NCBI GenBank assembly: GCA_013285465.1
Contig: CP053449.1
Span: forward strand, 1,363,540 to 1,427,539
Origin: Pseudomonadota bacterium
GTDB lineage: Bacteria; Pseudomonadota; Alphaproteobacteria; Micavibrionales; CSBR16-224
Length of the DNA: 64,000 bases
Direction of reading: 5' to 3'
A model generated the notes under the pieces. The model saw only the letters and a list, made by a program, of their open reading frames with translations, made no database searches and was not told the DNA's origin. Positions 53,656 through 62,451 of this stretch are shown here, piece by piece. Position numbers and translations under genes: made by a program. Position 1 is the first letter of the stretch; each line of letters opens with the position of its first letter.

Positions 53656-56268
53656 ATGAGGGATATGTCGTTTTATAATTTGCCCAAATCAACACGCCGT
53701 CTTTTAAGATTCAGCCAGTGCCGGCTGTTTCTGACCAGCTTTGTGATTGAAATATGGCCCGTGCTGACGCTGCCGTTATTTTATCTCGGTCTTGGCCTGC
53801 TGGATCTATTCTCCTATATGCCGTGGTGGCTTCATGCTTTGACCCTGCTGGCCTTTATCGGCACAATGCTGTTTTTCATCCGGCGCGCCATTCTGCGTCT
53901 GAAATGGCCGGATGTACGGGATATCATGCGCAAACTGGAAATCTCCTCCCATGTCGCACACCGCCCCTTGAACAACCTGACAGATCATCTTTTCCACGGA
54001 ACGCGCAGCGAAGACCAAAAGCTGTTGTGGAAAAAGCATCTGCTGCGTGCGCGGGAGCAGTTGACGCAGATTCGGCTGTTGCAGCCCGACCGCTCCTTAA
54101 AACAGCAGGACCCGCGGCGCCTCGGTTTTCTGGCCATCCTTATTTTCGCTGTCGGATTTTATTTTGCCGGTGATAACCGCAATATGCGCATCACGCAGGC
54201 TTTGACACCGCCGCAGGAAATGGCGGAGATCGTCACACCGTCATGGCAACCGCCTTTGATGGAAGTGACCGCATGGGTCACACCGCCCGCCTATGCCGGC
54301 GGCGAAGCGCAATATCTGCACAGCGGTCCGTTAAAAAGCATCGGTGGTAAAATCACCCTGCCGCAGGATAGTACGCTGACCATGCATATTTCAAAAACCC
54401 GCCACTTCCCGCCGCGAATCTATGTGGATGGTGCCCGCAAAGACCTGATCTTCAACAATGAAGGCCATTACAGTATTGATATCGACTTTACGGAGGCCGG
54501 AGTCTTCGAAGTTGTGATGAAGCGCTTTTTTCTGACGCGGGCACATTGGACGGTGACCTCCGTTCCCGATCAGGCACCGCAGATCAAGCTGGAAGAAAAA
54601 GCCGCCGAAGTTGAAAGTCAGGAAATAGAATGGTCCTACAGTGCTGCGGATGATTACGGCATCGCCAAGCTGGACATGTATATCAGCCCCGATTCTTCCC
54701 TGCAGAGCAAACTGGATAAAGCGCCGCTGACACCGGAGGAAAAACGGCAATACCACTTCCCGATCGCCGTCCCGCAGGACCCGCCCTTACGACAGCTCGC
54801 GGAAACGCGCACCACCGATATGACGGAATCGGTCTTTGCCGGACAAGCTGTTGTTCTCAGCATTCTCGGCGAGGATACGGGCGGACAAATCGGACAAAGC
54901 AACCCTTTTAAAACCGTCCTACCGATGCGCCAGTTCAAACATCCGGTCGCCAAGGCACTGGTCGAAATCCGCCAGACGCTGGCATGGTCGGATAATGCCG
55001 CAGAGCGCTTGAACGCATGGACACGCCTGCGCGGCATCGCCACCGCCCCTGACCAGTACCGCGATGACATCACGGTCTTTCTGGCGCTGAGCGTTGCGCA
55101 TATGACGCTGGAGCGGCTTGTCGCCTCACCCTATTCCCGCATGAACCAGAAAACGGAAGATCAATGGCTGAAACGCCTGAAAAACGTGCGCGAACTGTTG
55201 TGGAAAACCGCCTTACATATTGAGGACGGCAGTCTGGCTGTCGCCGCACGTGATTTGCGCAATGCACTGGAACAACTGGCTGAAAAAATGGAAAAAGGCG
55301 ACATGACGGAAGAGGAGTTCCAAAAACTGGCCGCCGAAATGCAGGAAACCATGGCGCGTTACATGCAGGCACTCAGCGAGGAATTGCGGGAGAAAATGCA
55401 AAACGAACAAAAAAGCAGTCAGGAAAATCAGCAAATGTCACAGGAGCTGATGGACCGTCTGGCTGAAAAAATGGATGTCGGCAGCATGTTCCAGCAATGG
55501 CAGCAGATGTCCGAAGGCGGCTCGAAAGAAAACATGCAGAAAATGATCGAGCAAATGCGTAAATTCATGGAACAGATGGATCCGGAAAAGCTGAAAAACG
55601 CCCGCCCCTTCGATAACAAAGAATTTGAAAATATCGGCGATCTGCAAAAACTGATCGAACAGCAGCAGGAGCTGATTGAAAAAACGCAGGAAGAAAAAGA
55701 CCGCCAGGAACAGAAACAGGAACAAAAGAAAGATCAGCAGGGCAAGCAGGAGAAAAAAGAACCGCAGAACAAGAAAGACGGTGATAAAAGCAAGGAACTG
55801 GCCAAAAAGCAGGGCGAAATCCGCAAAGAACTTGGCGATATCAGCAAGAAAATGGATGAAAAACTGGGCGAAGTTCCCGAACCGATGGCCGAGGCAGATC
55901 AATTCATGAAACAGGCCGGCGACGGCTTGGAAGAACCGGATATTCCCGCCGCCCTGAAAAGTGAGCAGGAAGCTCTGGAAGCCCTGCAAAAAGGTATGGA
56001 TCAGGAGCTGGAACGCCTTGCCGACCTGCTGGAAAATGTCATGATGATCGGCAGCGGCGGGCAACCGCAAGGACCGCAAGACGGCGAGCGCGACCCGCTG
56101 GGACGTCAGGACGGTGACAATATCGACACCTCTGACCTTGATTTGCCGGATGAGAAAGAGCGCACAAAGATTCAGGAAATCATCCGCGAATTGCGCCAGC
56201 GCTCAAATGATTATCAGCGTCCCGATTTCGAAAAAGAATATTACGACCGCCTGCTTGAACGCTTCTAG
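53656..56268 (+). CDS. TIGR02302 / DUF4175 family membrane protein
   Basis: 870 residues. Membrane helices are at about 24-50, 56-75 and 155-172, then a large periplasmic-type region (MEVTAWVTPPAYAGGEAQYL, the family's recognisable part) and, from about residue 520, a long Gln/Glu/Lys/Met-rich coiled coil with many short repeats. The family is alphaproteobacterial and its function is unknown to me; the envelope location is inferred. The stop codon shares the palindrome CTAG with the stop of the convergent orphan gene. Confidence 0.85.
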   Translation: MRDMSFYNLPKSTRRLLRFSQCRLFLTSFVIEIWPVLTLPLFYLGLGLLDLFSYMPWWLHALTLLAFIGTMLFFIRRAILRLKWPDVRDIMRKLEISSHVAHRPLNNLTDHLFHGTRSEDQKLLWKKHLLRAREQLTQIRLLQPDRSLKQQDPRRLGFLAILIFAVGFYFAGDNRNMRITQALTPPQEMAEIVTPSWQPPLMEVTAWVTPPAYAGGEAQYLHSGPLKSIGGKITLPQDSTLTMHISKTRHFPPRIYVDGARKDLIFNNEGHYSIDIDFTEAGVFEVVMKRFFLTRAHWTVTSVPDQAPQIKLEEKAAEVESQEIEWSYSAADDYGIAKLDMYISPDSSLQSKLDKAPLTPEEKRQYHFPIAVPQDPPLRQLAETRTTDMTESVFAGQAVVLSILGEDTGGQIGQSNPFKTVLPMRQFKHPVAKALVEIRQTLAWSDNAAERLNAWTRLRGIATAPDQYRDDITVFLALSVAHMTLERLVASPYSRMNQKTEDQWLKRLKNVRELLWKTALHIEDGSLAVAARDLRNALEQLAEKMEKGDMTEEEFQKLAAEMQETMARYMQALSEELREKMQNEQKSSQENQQMSQELMDRLAEKMDVGSMFQQWQQMSEGGSKENMQKMIEQMRKFMEQMDPEKLKNARPFDNKEFENIGDLQKLIEQQQELIEKTQEEKDRQEQKQEQKKDQQGKQEKKEPQNKKDGDKSKELAKKQGEIRKELGDISKKMDEKLGEVPEPMAEADQFMKQAGDGLEEPDIPAALKSEQEALEALQKGMDQELERLADLLENVMMIGSGGQPQGPQDGERDPLGRQDGDNIDTSDLDLPDEKERTKIQEIIRELRQRSNDYQRPDFEKEYYDRLLERF

Positions 56269-58568
56269 CGTTTGTTGCCGCGGCCTTTGCCTTTCTTCGG
56301 CCCCTGGTTTTTCGGGGGTGTTTTTTTTGCGCAGGATTCGATCTTTTTCTGGAATGCCGCAATATCTTCCTTTAATTCCTCAGACATCGGCGGCGGTTTG
56401 ATACCGCAACGTTTATCCATCATATCCGCCTGTTGCCATTGAATGATCGAAGACGGCAGTTCAATTGCGCCGGGCGGCGGCGTTAAAGCACCGGTCTTGG
56501 CATCCGCATCAATACGGAACAATGTCCGTCCCTGATAATCATCCAGACGCAAACGCCCATATGTAATGCCAAGACGTTGCTGCAAATCGTCCTGCGTCGG
56601 CTCTGCCGGAAAGCTGCGCATTTTTTTGGCATTTTCACGGCCTTCATCCGTGCTTTCATCCGGAACACAGTCAAATTTCGTCACATCATAGATTTTACCG
56701 TCATCATCGACTTGCGATGCACGGTGCCGATTTTGCTGCAGCCAGTTTTCCGGCACTTTCTCAGAGAATTCGACATGGTGAATTTCGCCGGACATCGAAA
56801 AACCATAGCTGCCACTGCCGCCAACCGCTTTGATGAAATCCTTACGCAGTTTCGAAACCTTGTTTTTTTCCTGCAGATAATCCTGATAGATTTTATCCGA
56901 CTGCCCTGCGGGGAGGAAATAACGCCGCTCCGCATGGTCATTGTCAGGACGTTGATAACTGTAATCATCCGGCAAAGCTCTGCCTTCCTGACGCAGCATC
57001 ATATGCGGCTCATACATATCCCCGCACATGCTGCGGAAATCGTAATATTCCTTTTTCGACAAACGCGCACTATCCGTCGGACGGAAAACGTCACCTTTAT
57101 AATCGGCGGGCGATTCAATCAGGAACTGGTTGCGCAGTACATGCACAAAGGGCCATTCGCGATAGGCGCGCGGATAGGCGTCTTTTTCCTTACGGACACC
57201 GATAATCGGCTCGTCACCGAAAACATCTTCAAATGATTTGTAATCAGGGTAAGACAGGCGCGCAAACAGTTTTTTCTGTTCTTCCGGTGCATTTTTACCC
57301 GGACGGTAAACGCCGGGGCGGTTTTTGACTTCAACCCAGTCCTCCGGCGGCTCGACATTCTCCATCCCCTGATAATGCGGGTACAAAGGTGCCCAGTCAC
57401 AGCGGATACCAACGATCTTTCCTTCGTCATATTCGGGATGAAACTGGCTTTTATAGGTCGAGAACTGCTGTCCGCCGACATTAAAGCTGTTACTGACATC
57501 AGGCTCGCCGAACAGAATCAATTCAAGCGCTTTCTGGTTTTTATAAAGGTCTTTTTCCGCACGCAGAATCTCTTCCAAAACGGCCTTCGAGCGGCCTTCG
57601 GCACGGAAAACCGTCTCACAATACAGGTCTTCCAGCGCCGGCGGCGGGTCCAGCGGCGGGCGAATACCGATCTGGCGGTCAAAATCATCTGCCGCGACCC
57701 AGTAATATTCGGCCGCATCAACGCGTTTCACCGATTCGACACGCGCAACAAGCCCCGCATCATAATCCGGATCGCCGAAAATGTTTTTCAACGCATCTTC
57801 CTGTTGCTTTGCGTCGTCAATCTGCCCCAGATCGCGCTCACGGTCGATCGGCAGCTGTACATAGTTTTTGACATTGCGGTAAACAAGATAGGATGCCGCC
57901 TTATAGTCGGAGAATTGCGGCAAAGTCTTGCCGTCATCGGAAACCAGCATTTTAAACAGCGGGTCATGCTGCACGGCGGCCGTACCGCCCTGCTCGGCTT
58001 TTTTAAAGAATTTCCGCAGCTTGTTCGTCATATCGACAGGTGCACGGTAATAACGTGTTTCATTTCCGCCCGAAAAAGCGGGAGAAACGGCAACATGCTG
58101 TGATGTACGCGCATCATAATCCGACGGCATATGCGTGCCGAAACGCGGTTTCAGCCCCAATGCGTCATTCATCGGCCGCGGATCCGCCCAGCCGCCGCCA
58201 TGCGCCAGATAGGATTTCACATATGCGGCTTCTTTATCAGAGAGTTTTTCCGCATCCGGCGGCGGCGTATGGTTGCCATTATAATCAACGGGCACTTCCA
58301 CCACATATTCTTTCACGCCGCCGGTAAAGGGCAGCTCATATACTTGCGGCGCGGCCAGATAGGGGCGCGGATGCGCATCTTCGGCCAAATGGATTTGTAC
58401 CGCCGTCGGCTTCAGAATACCGAGCGTTTCCAGCCCTTCCAGCACGGTTGCCGTCGAAGACGAAGGCTGCTGTAGCAGATAGTCCGGACGGATTTGTTCC
58501 ACAGCCTCAAGGGAGCGCCCTTTCGCGCGGTAATATACGTAATTGTCTCGATCGGAAACATTGACCAT
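56265..58568 (-). CDS. large orphan protein with internal duplication
   Basis: 767 residues, no signal peptide or membrane segment, rich in Tyr, Pro, Asp and Lys, with a basic Lys/Gly tail. I recognise no family. Two halves repeat the same landmarks in order: YRAKGRSLEAVE (13-24) and FRAEGRSKAVLE (321-332); AEDAHPRPY (62-70) and EKDAYPRAY (461-469); VPVDYNG and SPADYKG; NKLRKFFKKA (182-191) and SKLRKDFIKA (572-581); DRQIGIRPP (297-305) and DKRCGIKPP (718-726). It is transcribed alone from its own promoter. A structural or effector role is conceivable but not supported. Confidence 0.75.
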   Translation of the reverse strand: MVNVSDRDNYVYYRAKGRSLEAVEQIRPDYLLQQPSSSTATVLEGLETLGILKPTAVQIHLAEDAHPRPYLAAPQVYELPFTGGVKEYVVEVPVDYNGNHTPPPDAEKLSDKEAAYVKSYLAHGGGWADPRPMNDALGLKPRFGTHMPSDYDARTSQHVAVSPAFSGGNETRYYRAPVDMTNKLRKFFKKAEQGGTAAVQHDPLFKMLVSDDGKTLPQFSDYKAASYLVYRNVKNYVQLPIDRERDLGQIDDAKQQEDALKNIFGDPDYDAGLVARVESVKRVDAAEYYWVAADDFDRQIGIRPPLDPPPALEDLYCETVFRAEGRSKAVLEEILRAEKDLYKNQKALELILFGEPDVSNSFNVGGQQFSTYKSQFHPEYDEGKIVGIRCDWAPLYPHYQGMENVEPPEDWVEVKNRPGVYRPGKNAPEEQKKLFARLSYPDYKSFEDVFGDEPIIGVRKEKDAYPRAYREWPFVHVLRNQFLIESPADYKGDVFRPTDSARLSKKEYYDFRSMCGDMYEPHMMLRQEGRALPDDYSYQRPDNDHAERRYFLPAGQSDKIYQDYLQEKNKVSKLRKDFIKAVGGSGSYGFSMSGEIHHVEFSEKVPENWLQQNRHRASQVDDDGKIYDVTKFDCVPDESTDEGRENAKKMRSFPAEPTQDDLQQRLGITYGRLRLDDYQGRTLFRIDADAKTGALTPPPGAIELPSSIIQWQQADMMDKRCGIKPPPMSEELKEDIAAFQKKIESCAKKTPPKNQGPKKGKGRGNKR

Positions 58569-58615
58569 TTGCCCATACCTTTCATTGGTATCTTAAATCA
58601 TAAATATGCATATAA

Positions 58616-58644
58616 TACATAATAAGAATACGTAAGAAAGTCAA
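58616..58644 (-). promoter_or_regulatory. promoter of the orphan gene
   Basis: TTGACT (58639-58644) and TATGTA (58616-58621) on the minus strand are 17 bases apart, about 48 bases before the ATG. Confidence 0.55.
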
Positions 58645-58707
58645 GCTGTCAGCAGGCATGATTTGCCATTGTATAATTGTTTTTTAAGAGTTATTGCATC
58701 TTTCCGC

Positions 58708-58736
58708 TTGTTCTAGCATGATGAAATATATAGTAT
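58708..58736 (+). promoter_or_regulatory. possible promoter of the 58797 lipoprotein gene
   Basis: TTGTTC (58708-58713) and TAGTAT (58731-58736) are 17 bases apart. A stronger -35 (TTGACA, 58754-58759) lies nearer the gene but lacks a matching -10; it overlaps a small inverted repeat (CAATT/AATTG, 58762-58776). Confidence 0.4.
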
Positions 58737-58796
58737 GTGGAATCGTTAAGGGTTTGACAAACAATTCAGATAATTGAACGACTTAGGACATTAACC

Positions 58797-60143
58797 ATGA
58801 CAAAACGCGTTTCTTTTCTGGCCATCCCGGCTTTGATGGCATGTCTGCTGACCGCAGGCTGCGCAACCGATGGCTGGAGCACAACACAGGCTGAGCCTGC
58901 CTCTGACAAGACAGCACAGATGGCACAAACGGCTGATTCCACGCGGCCTTCACTGGTTGTAAAAGACAAAAATTCAACGGTTTTATACCGTCCCGGCTCC
59001 CGCGACAGCTACACGGGTACGGCAATGCCCGCCGCCGCGCCGCCGCCTGTCGAAACAGAGGTTGCTGCTTATAAAGGCATGTCTCCGGAACCGGATATGG
59101 CCGGATACGGCACAAAAACCGTTTCCAAACCCGCTCTGAAAGAGCCGGTTATAACAGATAGCTGGGAGCCCATGTCCCATGACACGGTACAGAAACTTCC
59201 CATTCAAACCCCGCGCATTGACACATTGGTCGGACGCAAGGTTCAGGAAATGTATCAGGAACTGCAAGCTCTGCAGGATGAAGTCAATAAACACGACTCG
59301 CATCTGACCAATTTGCAGATGCAGGGCGACAGCATTGCCGGCGCTTATTACGGCATGACGGGCGAGCTGAGCGCACGTCTGCAATCCGGCACCACTCCCG
59401 GTAACCCGGAAATGCTGGAAATGTGGAACAGTGCCGGCGAACAGCTGGATAAGCTTTCCGCGCAATCCAAAGATCTGACGCGTCTGTCGAATGATATCGC
59501 CAATACGGCATCACGCGGCGCCTTTCTGCATGATTCGACCCGTGCAACTTTCGGTCTGTCCGGTGCGGTGGAAGATGACCACACGAACCTGACGGCGCTG
59601 GAAGACATGGTCAATCAGGATATTGTGCGTATCAACCGCATGATGAATGTCGTTAATGATGAAATCAACCGCCGTAATGCCTATCTGCGGACCGAACGCC
59701 TGAACATGCAAACCCTGTCCGTTGCCATCGCCAATGGCGAGCTTTACGGTCAAAGCATGTCAAGCCGCCTGTTCTCCCGCGTTGCGGATACATCGGATGA
59801 ACGCGACCCTGCGGCAAGCTTCAATGCTGCGCCTGTCCCGGCGAAACGTCCTTTGGTGATCATCCGCTTTGACCGCCCGAATGTCCAGTATCAGCAGCCG
59901 CTTTACACGGCACTGAGCCAGGCCATGGAAAAATATCCGGGCGCACAATTCGATGTTGTGGCCGTTTCTCCGGCATCACGCAACCCTGCGGAGCAGGCTT
60001 TGGCCTCTTCTGACGCCCGCCGTAACAGCGAGGATGTTCTCAGAACCATGACACAAATGGGTGTCCCCACGAACCGCATCAGCATGGGATCGGAAACCCG
60101 CTCCAATATCGGTGCGACCGAAGTACATCTGTATATTCGCTAA
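58797..60143 (+). CDS. lipoprotein with coiled-coil middle and OmpA-like C-terminus
   Basis: 448 residues. The lipobox LTAGC (Cys22) follows a typical signal. Residues about 40-120 are a Pro/Ala/Thr linker with PVETE, GMSPEP and RPSLV, motifs shared with the lipoprotein at 33296-34462. Residues about 145-310 look like helical coiled coil (MYQELQALQDEVNKH, IVRINRMMNVVNDEINRRN). The C-terminal 100 residues (RPLVIIRFDRPNVQYQQPL, ARRNSEDVLRTMTQMGVPTN, EVHLYIR) have the OmpA beta-alpha-beta pattern but weak peptidoglycan-binding residues. It is probably an outer-membrane-anchored periplasmic protein. A strong terminator follows. Confidence 0.75.
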   Translation: MTKRVSFLAIPALMACLLTAGCATDGWSTTQAEPASDKTAQMAQTADSTRPSLVVKDKNSTVLYRPGSRDSYTGTAMPAAAPPPVETEVAAYKGMSPEPDMAGYGTKTVSKPALKEPVITDSWEPMSHDTVQKLPIQTPRIDTLVGRKVQEMYQELQALQDEVNKHDSHLTNLQMQGDSIAGAYYGMTGELSARLQSGTTPGNPEMLEMWNSAGEQLDKLSAQSKDLTRLSNDIANTASRGAFLHDSTRATFGLSGAVEDDHTNLTALEDMVNQDIVRINRMMNVVNDEINRRNAYLRTERLNMQTLSVAIANGELYGQSMSSRLFSRVADTSDERDPAASFNAAPVPAKRPLVIIRFDRPNVQYQQPLYTALSQAMEKYPGAQFDVVAVSPASRNPAEQALASSDARRNSEDVLRTMTQMGVPTNRISMGSETRSNIGATEVHLYIR

Positions 60144-60167
60144 AACAGCGAATAAGATACGGAATAT

Positions 60168-60197
60168 AAAAGCGGCGCCAATTTGGCGCCGCTTTTT
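60168..60197. terminator. bidirectional intrinsic terminator
   Basis: A 14-base near-perfect palindrome (core GCGGCGCCA/TGGCGCCGC) is flanked by A-run and T-run, so it can end both the lipoprotein transcript (plus) and the flgB-flgC-fliE transcript (minus). Confidence 0.92.
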
Positions 60198-60224
60198 CTT
60201 TGTCCTGTTGAATGAGCCCCTGCC

Positions 60225-60542
60225 CTAGATCGGAGAGCGCATCACTTCCTCATAGGCGCGGATAACGCGGTCACGTATGGCCAGAACCGTTGACAGCGAC
60301 ATTTCCGCCTCTGTCGTGGCCTGCAGGACATCCGTGATATTCGCCTTGCCCGCAACTGCCGCGGCTGAAACACGCTCACTATTGCGCTGCGTCTCAACCG
60401 TGTTCTGGATTGTGTTTTTAAGAATGTCACCGAAGCTGGGGCCTTGTTGTCCGGCGGTTTTGCCGCTGTCCGGCATCGCCATGCCTTGTTTGATTCGCGC
60501 AATTGCATCCGTATAGGCCTGCGCACCTTTGATATCAGCCAT
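60225..60542 (-). CDS. fliE: flagellar hook-basal body protein FliE
   Basis: 105 residues. FliE joins the MS ring to the proximal rod. The C-terminal helix region (VLQATTEAEMSLSTVLAIRD and VIRAYEEVMRSPI) is the conserved FliE part. It lies 54 bases after flgC and ends the visible flgB-flgC-fliE operon; no further flagellar genes are in the window. Confidence 0.93.
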   Translation of the reverse strand: MADIKGAQAYTDAIARIKQGMAMPDSGKTAGQQGPSFGDILKNTIQNTVETQRNSERVSAAAVAGKANITDVLQATTEAEMSLSTVLAIRDRVIRAYEEVMRSPI

Positions 60543-60596
60543 TATCCCTACTCTCTCCCTGTTTTATGATCCGTCTTATTTTATTATTATCCGTTT

Positions 60597-61007
60597 TTAA
60601 GAGCGCAGCAGATCAATCGTCCGCACCAGCATGCTACGCGTCATATCGATAATCCCCAGATTCGCCTCATAGCTGCGCTGTGCCTCCCGCATATCCATCA
60701 TCTCAATCAACGGATTAACATTCGGATAGCTGACATAGCCGTTCTTATCCGCCGCAGGGTGCTGCGGGTCATGCTTCAGTTTGAATTCCGACTGATCTTT
60801 TACAACCTTATCAACTGTTACGAAATTCACACCCTTATTGCGCTCTAAAACATTTTTGAATGTCACGATCTGGCGCTGATACGGGTCTTCCCCCGGTTTG
60901 CTGCCTGTTGTTTCGGAATTGGCCAGATTCTGCGAAATCACCCGCATACGGATACCTTGCGCGCGCATACCCTTTGCAGCGACTTCCATGGCGTTTAACA
61001 AATCCAT
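60597..61007 (-). CDS. flgC: flagellar basal-body rod protein FlgC
   Basis: 136 residues. FlgC is a proximal rod subunit exported by the flagellar type III system. The N-terminal rod motif (GMRAQGIRMRVISQNLANSE), GYVSYPNVNPLIEMMDMREA and the C-terminal helix NLGIIDMTRSMLVRTIDLL are diagnostic. It follows flgB by 28 bases. Confidence 0.96.
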   Translation of the reverse strand: MDLLNAMEVAAKGMRAQGIRMRVISQNLANSETTGSKPGEDPYQRQIVTFKNVLERNKGVNFVTVDKVVKDQSEFKLKHDPQHPAADKNGYVSYPNVNPLIEMMDMREAQRSYEANLGIIDMTRSMLVRTIDLLRS

Positions 61008-61035
61008 TTGACGGCCTCCTTATTCCTAAAGCCCG

Positions 61036-61476
61036 TTATTGACCGCTGCCGCGTATCGCGGTGCGGAGCAAGTTGACGTTTTTCTGATAAAGGCTGGTAA
61101 TCATCCGGTGATCCACCGCCAGTTCATTCGCTTTTAACAGCTGCTCTTCCAAAATCACACCATTGCCTGAAGGCGCTGTTTCATAAACTTCCCGCTGGGC
61201 GATATGGCGCTTATCTGCCGCCCCATCTGCGCTGCCGCCTTGATGGCCGCTTTGTGTTGTTTTGAGTGTCAGACGGTAACTGCCGCCTGTTCCGCCAAAC
61301 GGAATACGGCTGCTGCTGCCTTGCAACAGCTCCCGAAAATCCGGCTCTTTCAAATCGCGCGGTACATAGTTCGGGGTATCGGCATTGGCAATGTTTTCGG
61401 CCAAGACCTTTTGACGTTCGGTCTGCCAATCCATTTTTTTATACATCGCCTGAAAGAGTGCGAGGTCATTCGGCAT
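61036..61476 (-). CDS. flgB: flagellar basal-body rod protein FlgB
   Basis: 146 residues from MPNDLALFQ, with AAGG/AGG 8-12 bases upstream; an in-frame TTG 8 codons earlier is less likely. FlgB is the first rod subunit on FliE. The rod motif QKVLAENIANADTPNYVPRD and the C-terminal HRMITSLYQKNVNLLRTAIR are clear. I could not recognise a sigma-28 or sigma-54 promoter in the 194 bases upstream. Confidence 0.95.
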   Translation of the reverse strand: MPNDLALFQAMYKKMDWQTERQKVLAENIANADTPNYVPRDLKEPDFRELLQGSSSRIPFGGTGGSYRLTLKTTQSGHQGGSADGAADKRHIAQREVYETAPSGNGVILEEQLLKANELAVDHRMITSLYQKNVNLLRTAIRGSGQ

Positions 61477-61670
61477 GTCAAAACCTACCTTATCTTTCAA
61501 TACTTCGTTTACCGTTCAAAATACGGAACAGATGTCACCAAAACAAACCGTCTTCATTGCAAAGACCGGCAACATAATAGACAACGAGAGCAGATTCCCG
61601 AGAAAAGAACCTACAACTTCAGTATCGCATAACTGCATTAAGAAGTCATTAACTTATCGCCGGAAGCCGC

Positions 61671-62432
61671 CTATTCCTTGACGGCCAACAATTTAATGCC
61701 CGGCTTGAAGCTGATTTGGAAGCGGCGGACTTTCAGCCCGTGACGCGCCAGCAGCGTTGCAATCCCCTTGCGGGTAAAATATGTCAGATGCTCAGGCGGC
61801 ACGACCTGCCCCCATGTGGAAAAGTTCTTCGGCACAAGGAAATGGCCGCCATCAGGCATTGTCATATAAGCCACACCGCCTTTCGATAGCAGGGTGGCGA
61901 TGGAGCGGACGAAACTTTCCGGATCCGGCACATGTTCGATCACTTCACTGGTATAAACCATATCGAATTTCACACCCGTTTCCGCCATTTCTTCCACGGA
62001 AAGCTGTTGGAAGCCGCCCGCTTCGGGGAACTCCTTCCCGGCAATCTCTACGGCGGCACCGTCAATATCGATTCCCATCGCATCCAGCCCCAAAGAGGAT
62101 GCCGAGGCAACCGTATAACCGACATTACAGCCGACATCCAGAAAACGTTTTCCGGGCGGCGACAATTGCAGCATTTTCTGCACCCGCTTGCGCGTACGGC
62201 GCAATTTGCTTTCTTTCTTGCTTAGATAGCTGTCATTGGCTTTGTAGTCCTGATAATACTCGTTCAGCTCTTTCATCGTCGGCCAGGGCGACACCACAAC
62301 CGTGCCGCAGGATGTACAGCGCATCAGGTCAAAGCGGTCTTTCTCACCCACCTTCTGAAGATCTTCTGATAAACATGCGCGGCAAAAGACATGTTCCTGT
62401 GCGTCACCTTTTGTTTTCAGCTCTGTATTCAT
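61671..62432 (-). CDS. class I SAM methyltransferase with N-terminal Cys4 zinc motif
   Basis: 253 residues from MNTELKTKGD, which has AAGGAA 7 bases upstream. Two CxxC pairs (FCRACLSED and MRCTSCG) form a probable zinc ribbon, followed by a SAM-binding domain (RFLDVGCNVGYTVASA, AMGIDIDGAAVEIA, YTSEVIEHVPDPESFV). The HxP-type loop and PPEHLTYFTRKGIATLLARH are typical of methyltransferases acting on sugars or polyketide-like substrates. It begins 19 bases after the GDPD gene; the substrate is unknown. Confidence 0.85.
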   Translation of the reverse strand: MNTELKTKGDAQEHVFCRACLSEDLQKVGEKDRFDLMRCTSCGTVVVSPWPTMKELNEYYQDYKANDSYLSKKESKLRRTRKRVQKMLQLSPPGKRFLDVGCNVGYTVASASSLGLDAMGIDIDGAAVEIAGKEFPEAGGFQQLSVEEMAETGVKFDMVYTSEVIEHVPDPESFVRSIATLLSKGGVAYMTMPDGGHFLVPKNFSTWGQVVPPEHLTYFTRKGIATLLARHGLKVRRFQISFKPGIKLLAVKE

Positions 62433-62451
62433 TTGAGAATTCCTTTTTCTA

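Noticed and set aside
55438-56079. 213-codon antisense frame rich in Phe and Leu under TIGR02302
   Set aside because: It is the complement of a Gln/Glu/Lys-rich coiled coil, which automatically gives a long open Phe/Leu frame.
56265-56268. Overlapping stop codons (CTAG) of TIGR02302 and the orphan gene as a possible frameshift signal
   Set aside because: Both frames end naturally; the shared CTAG is a simple convergent arrangement.
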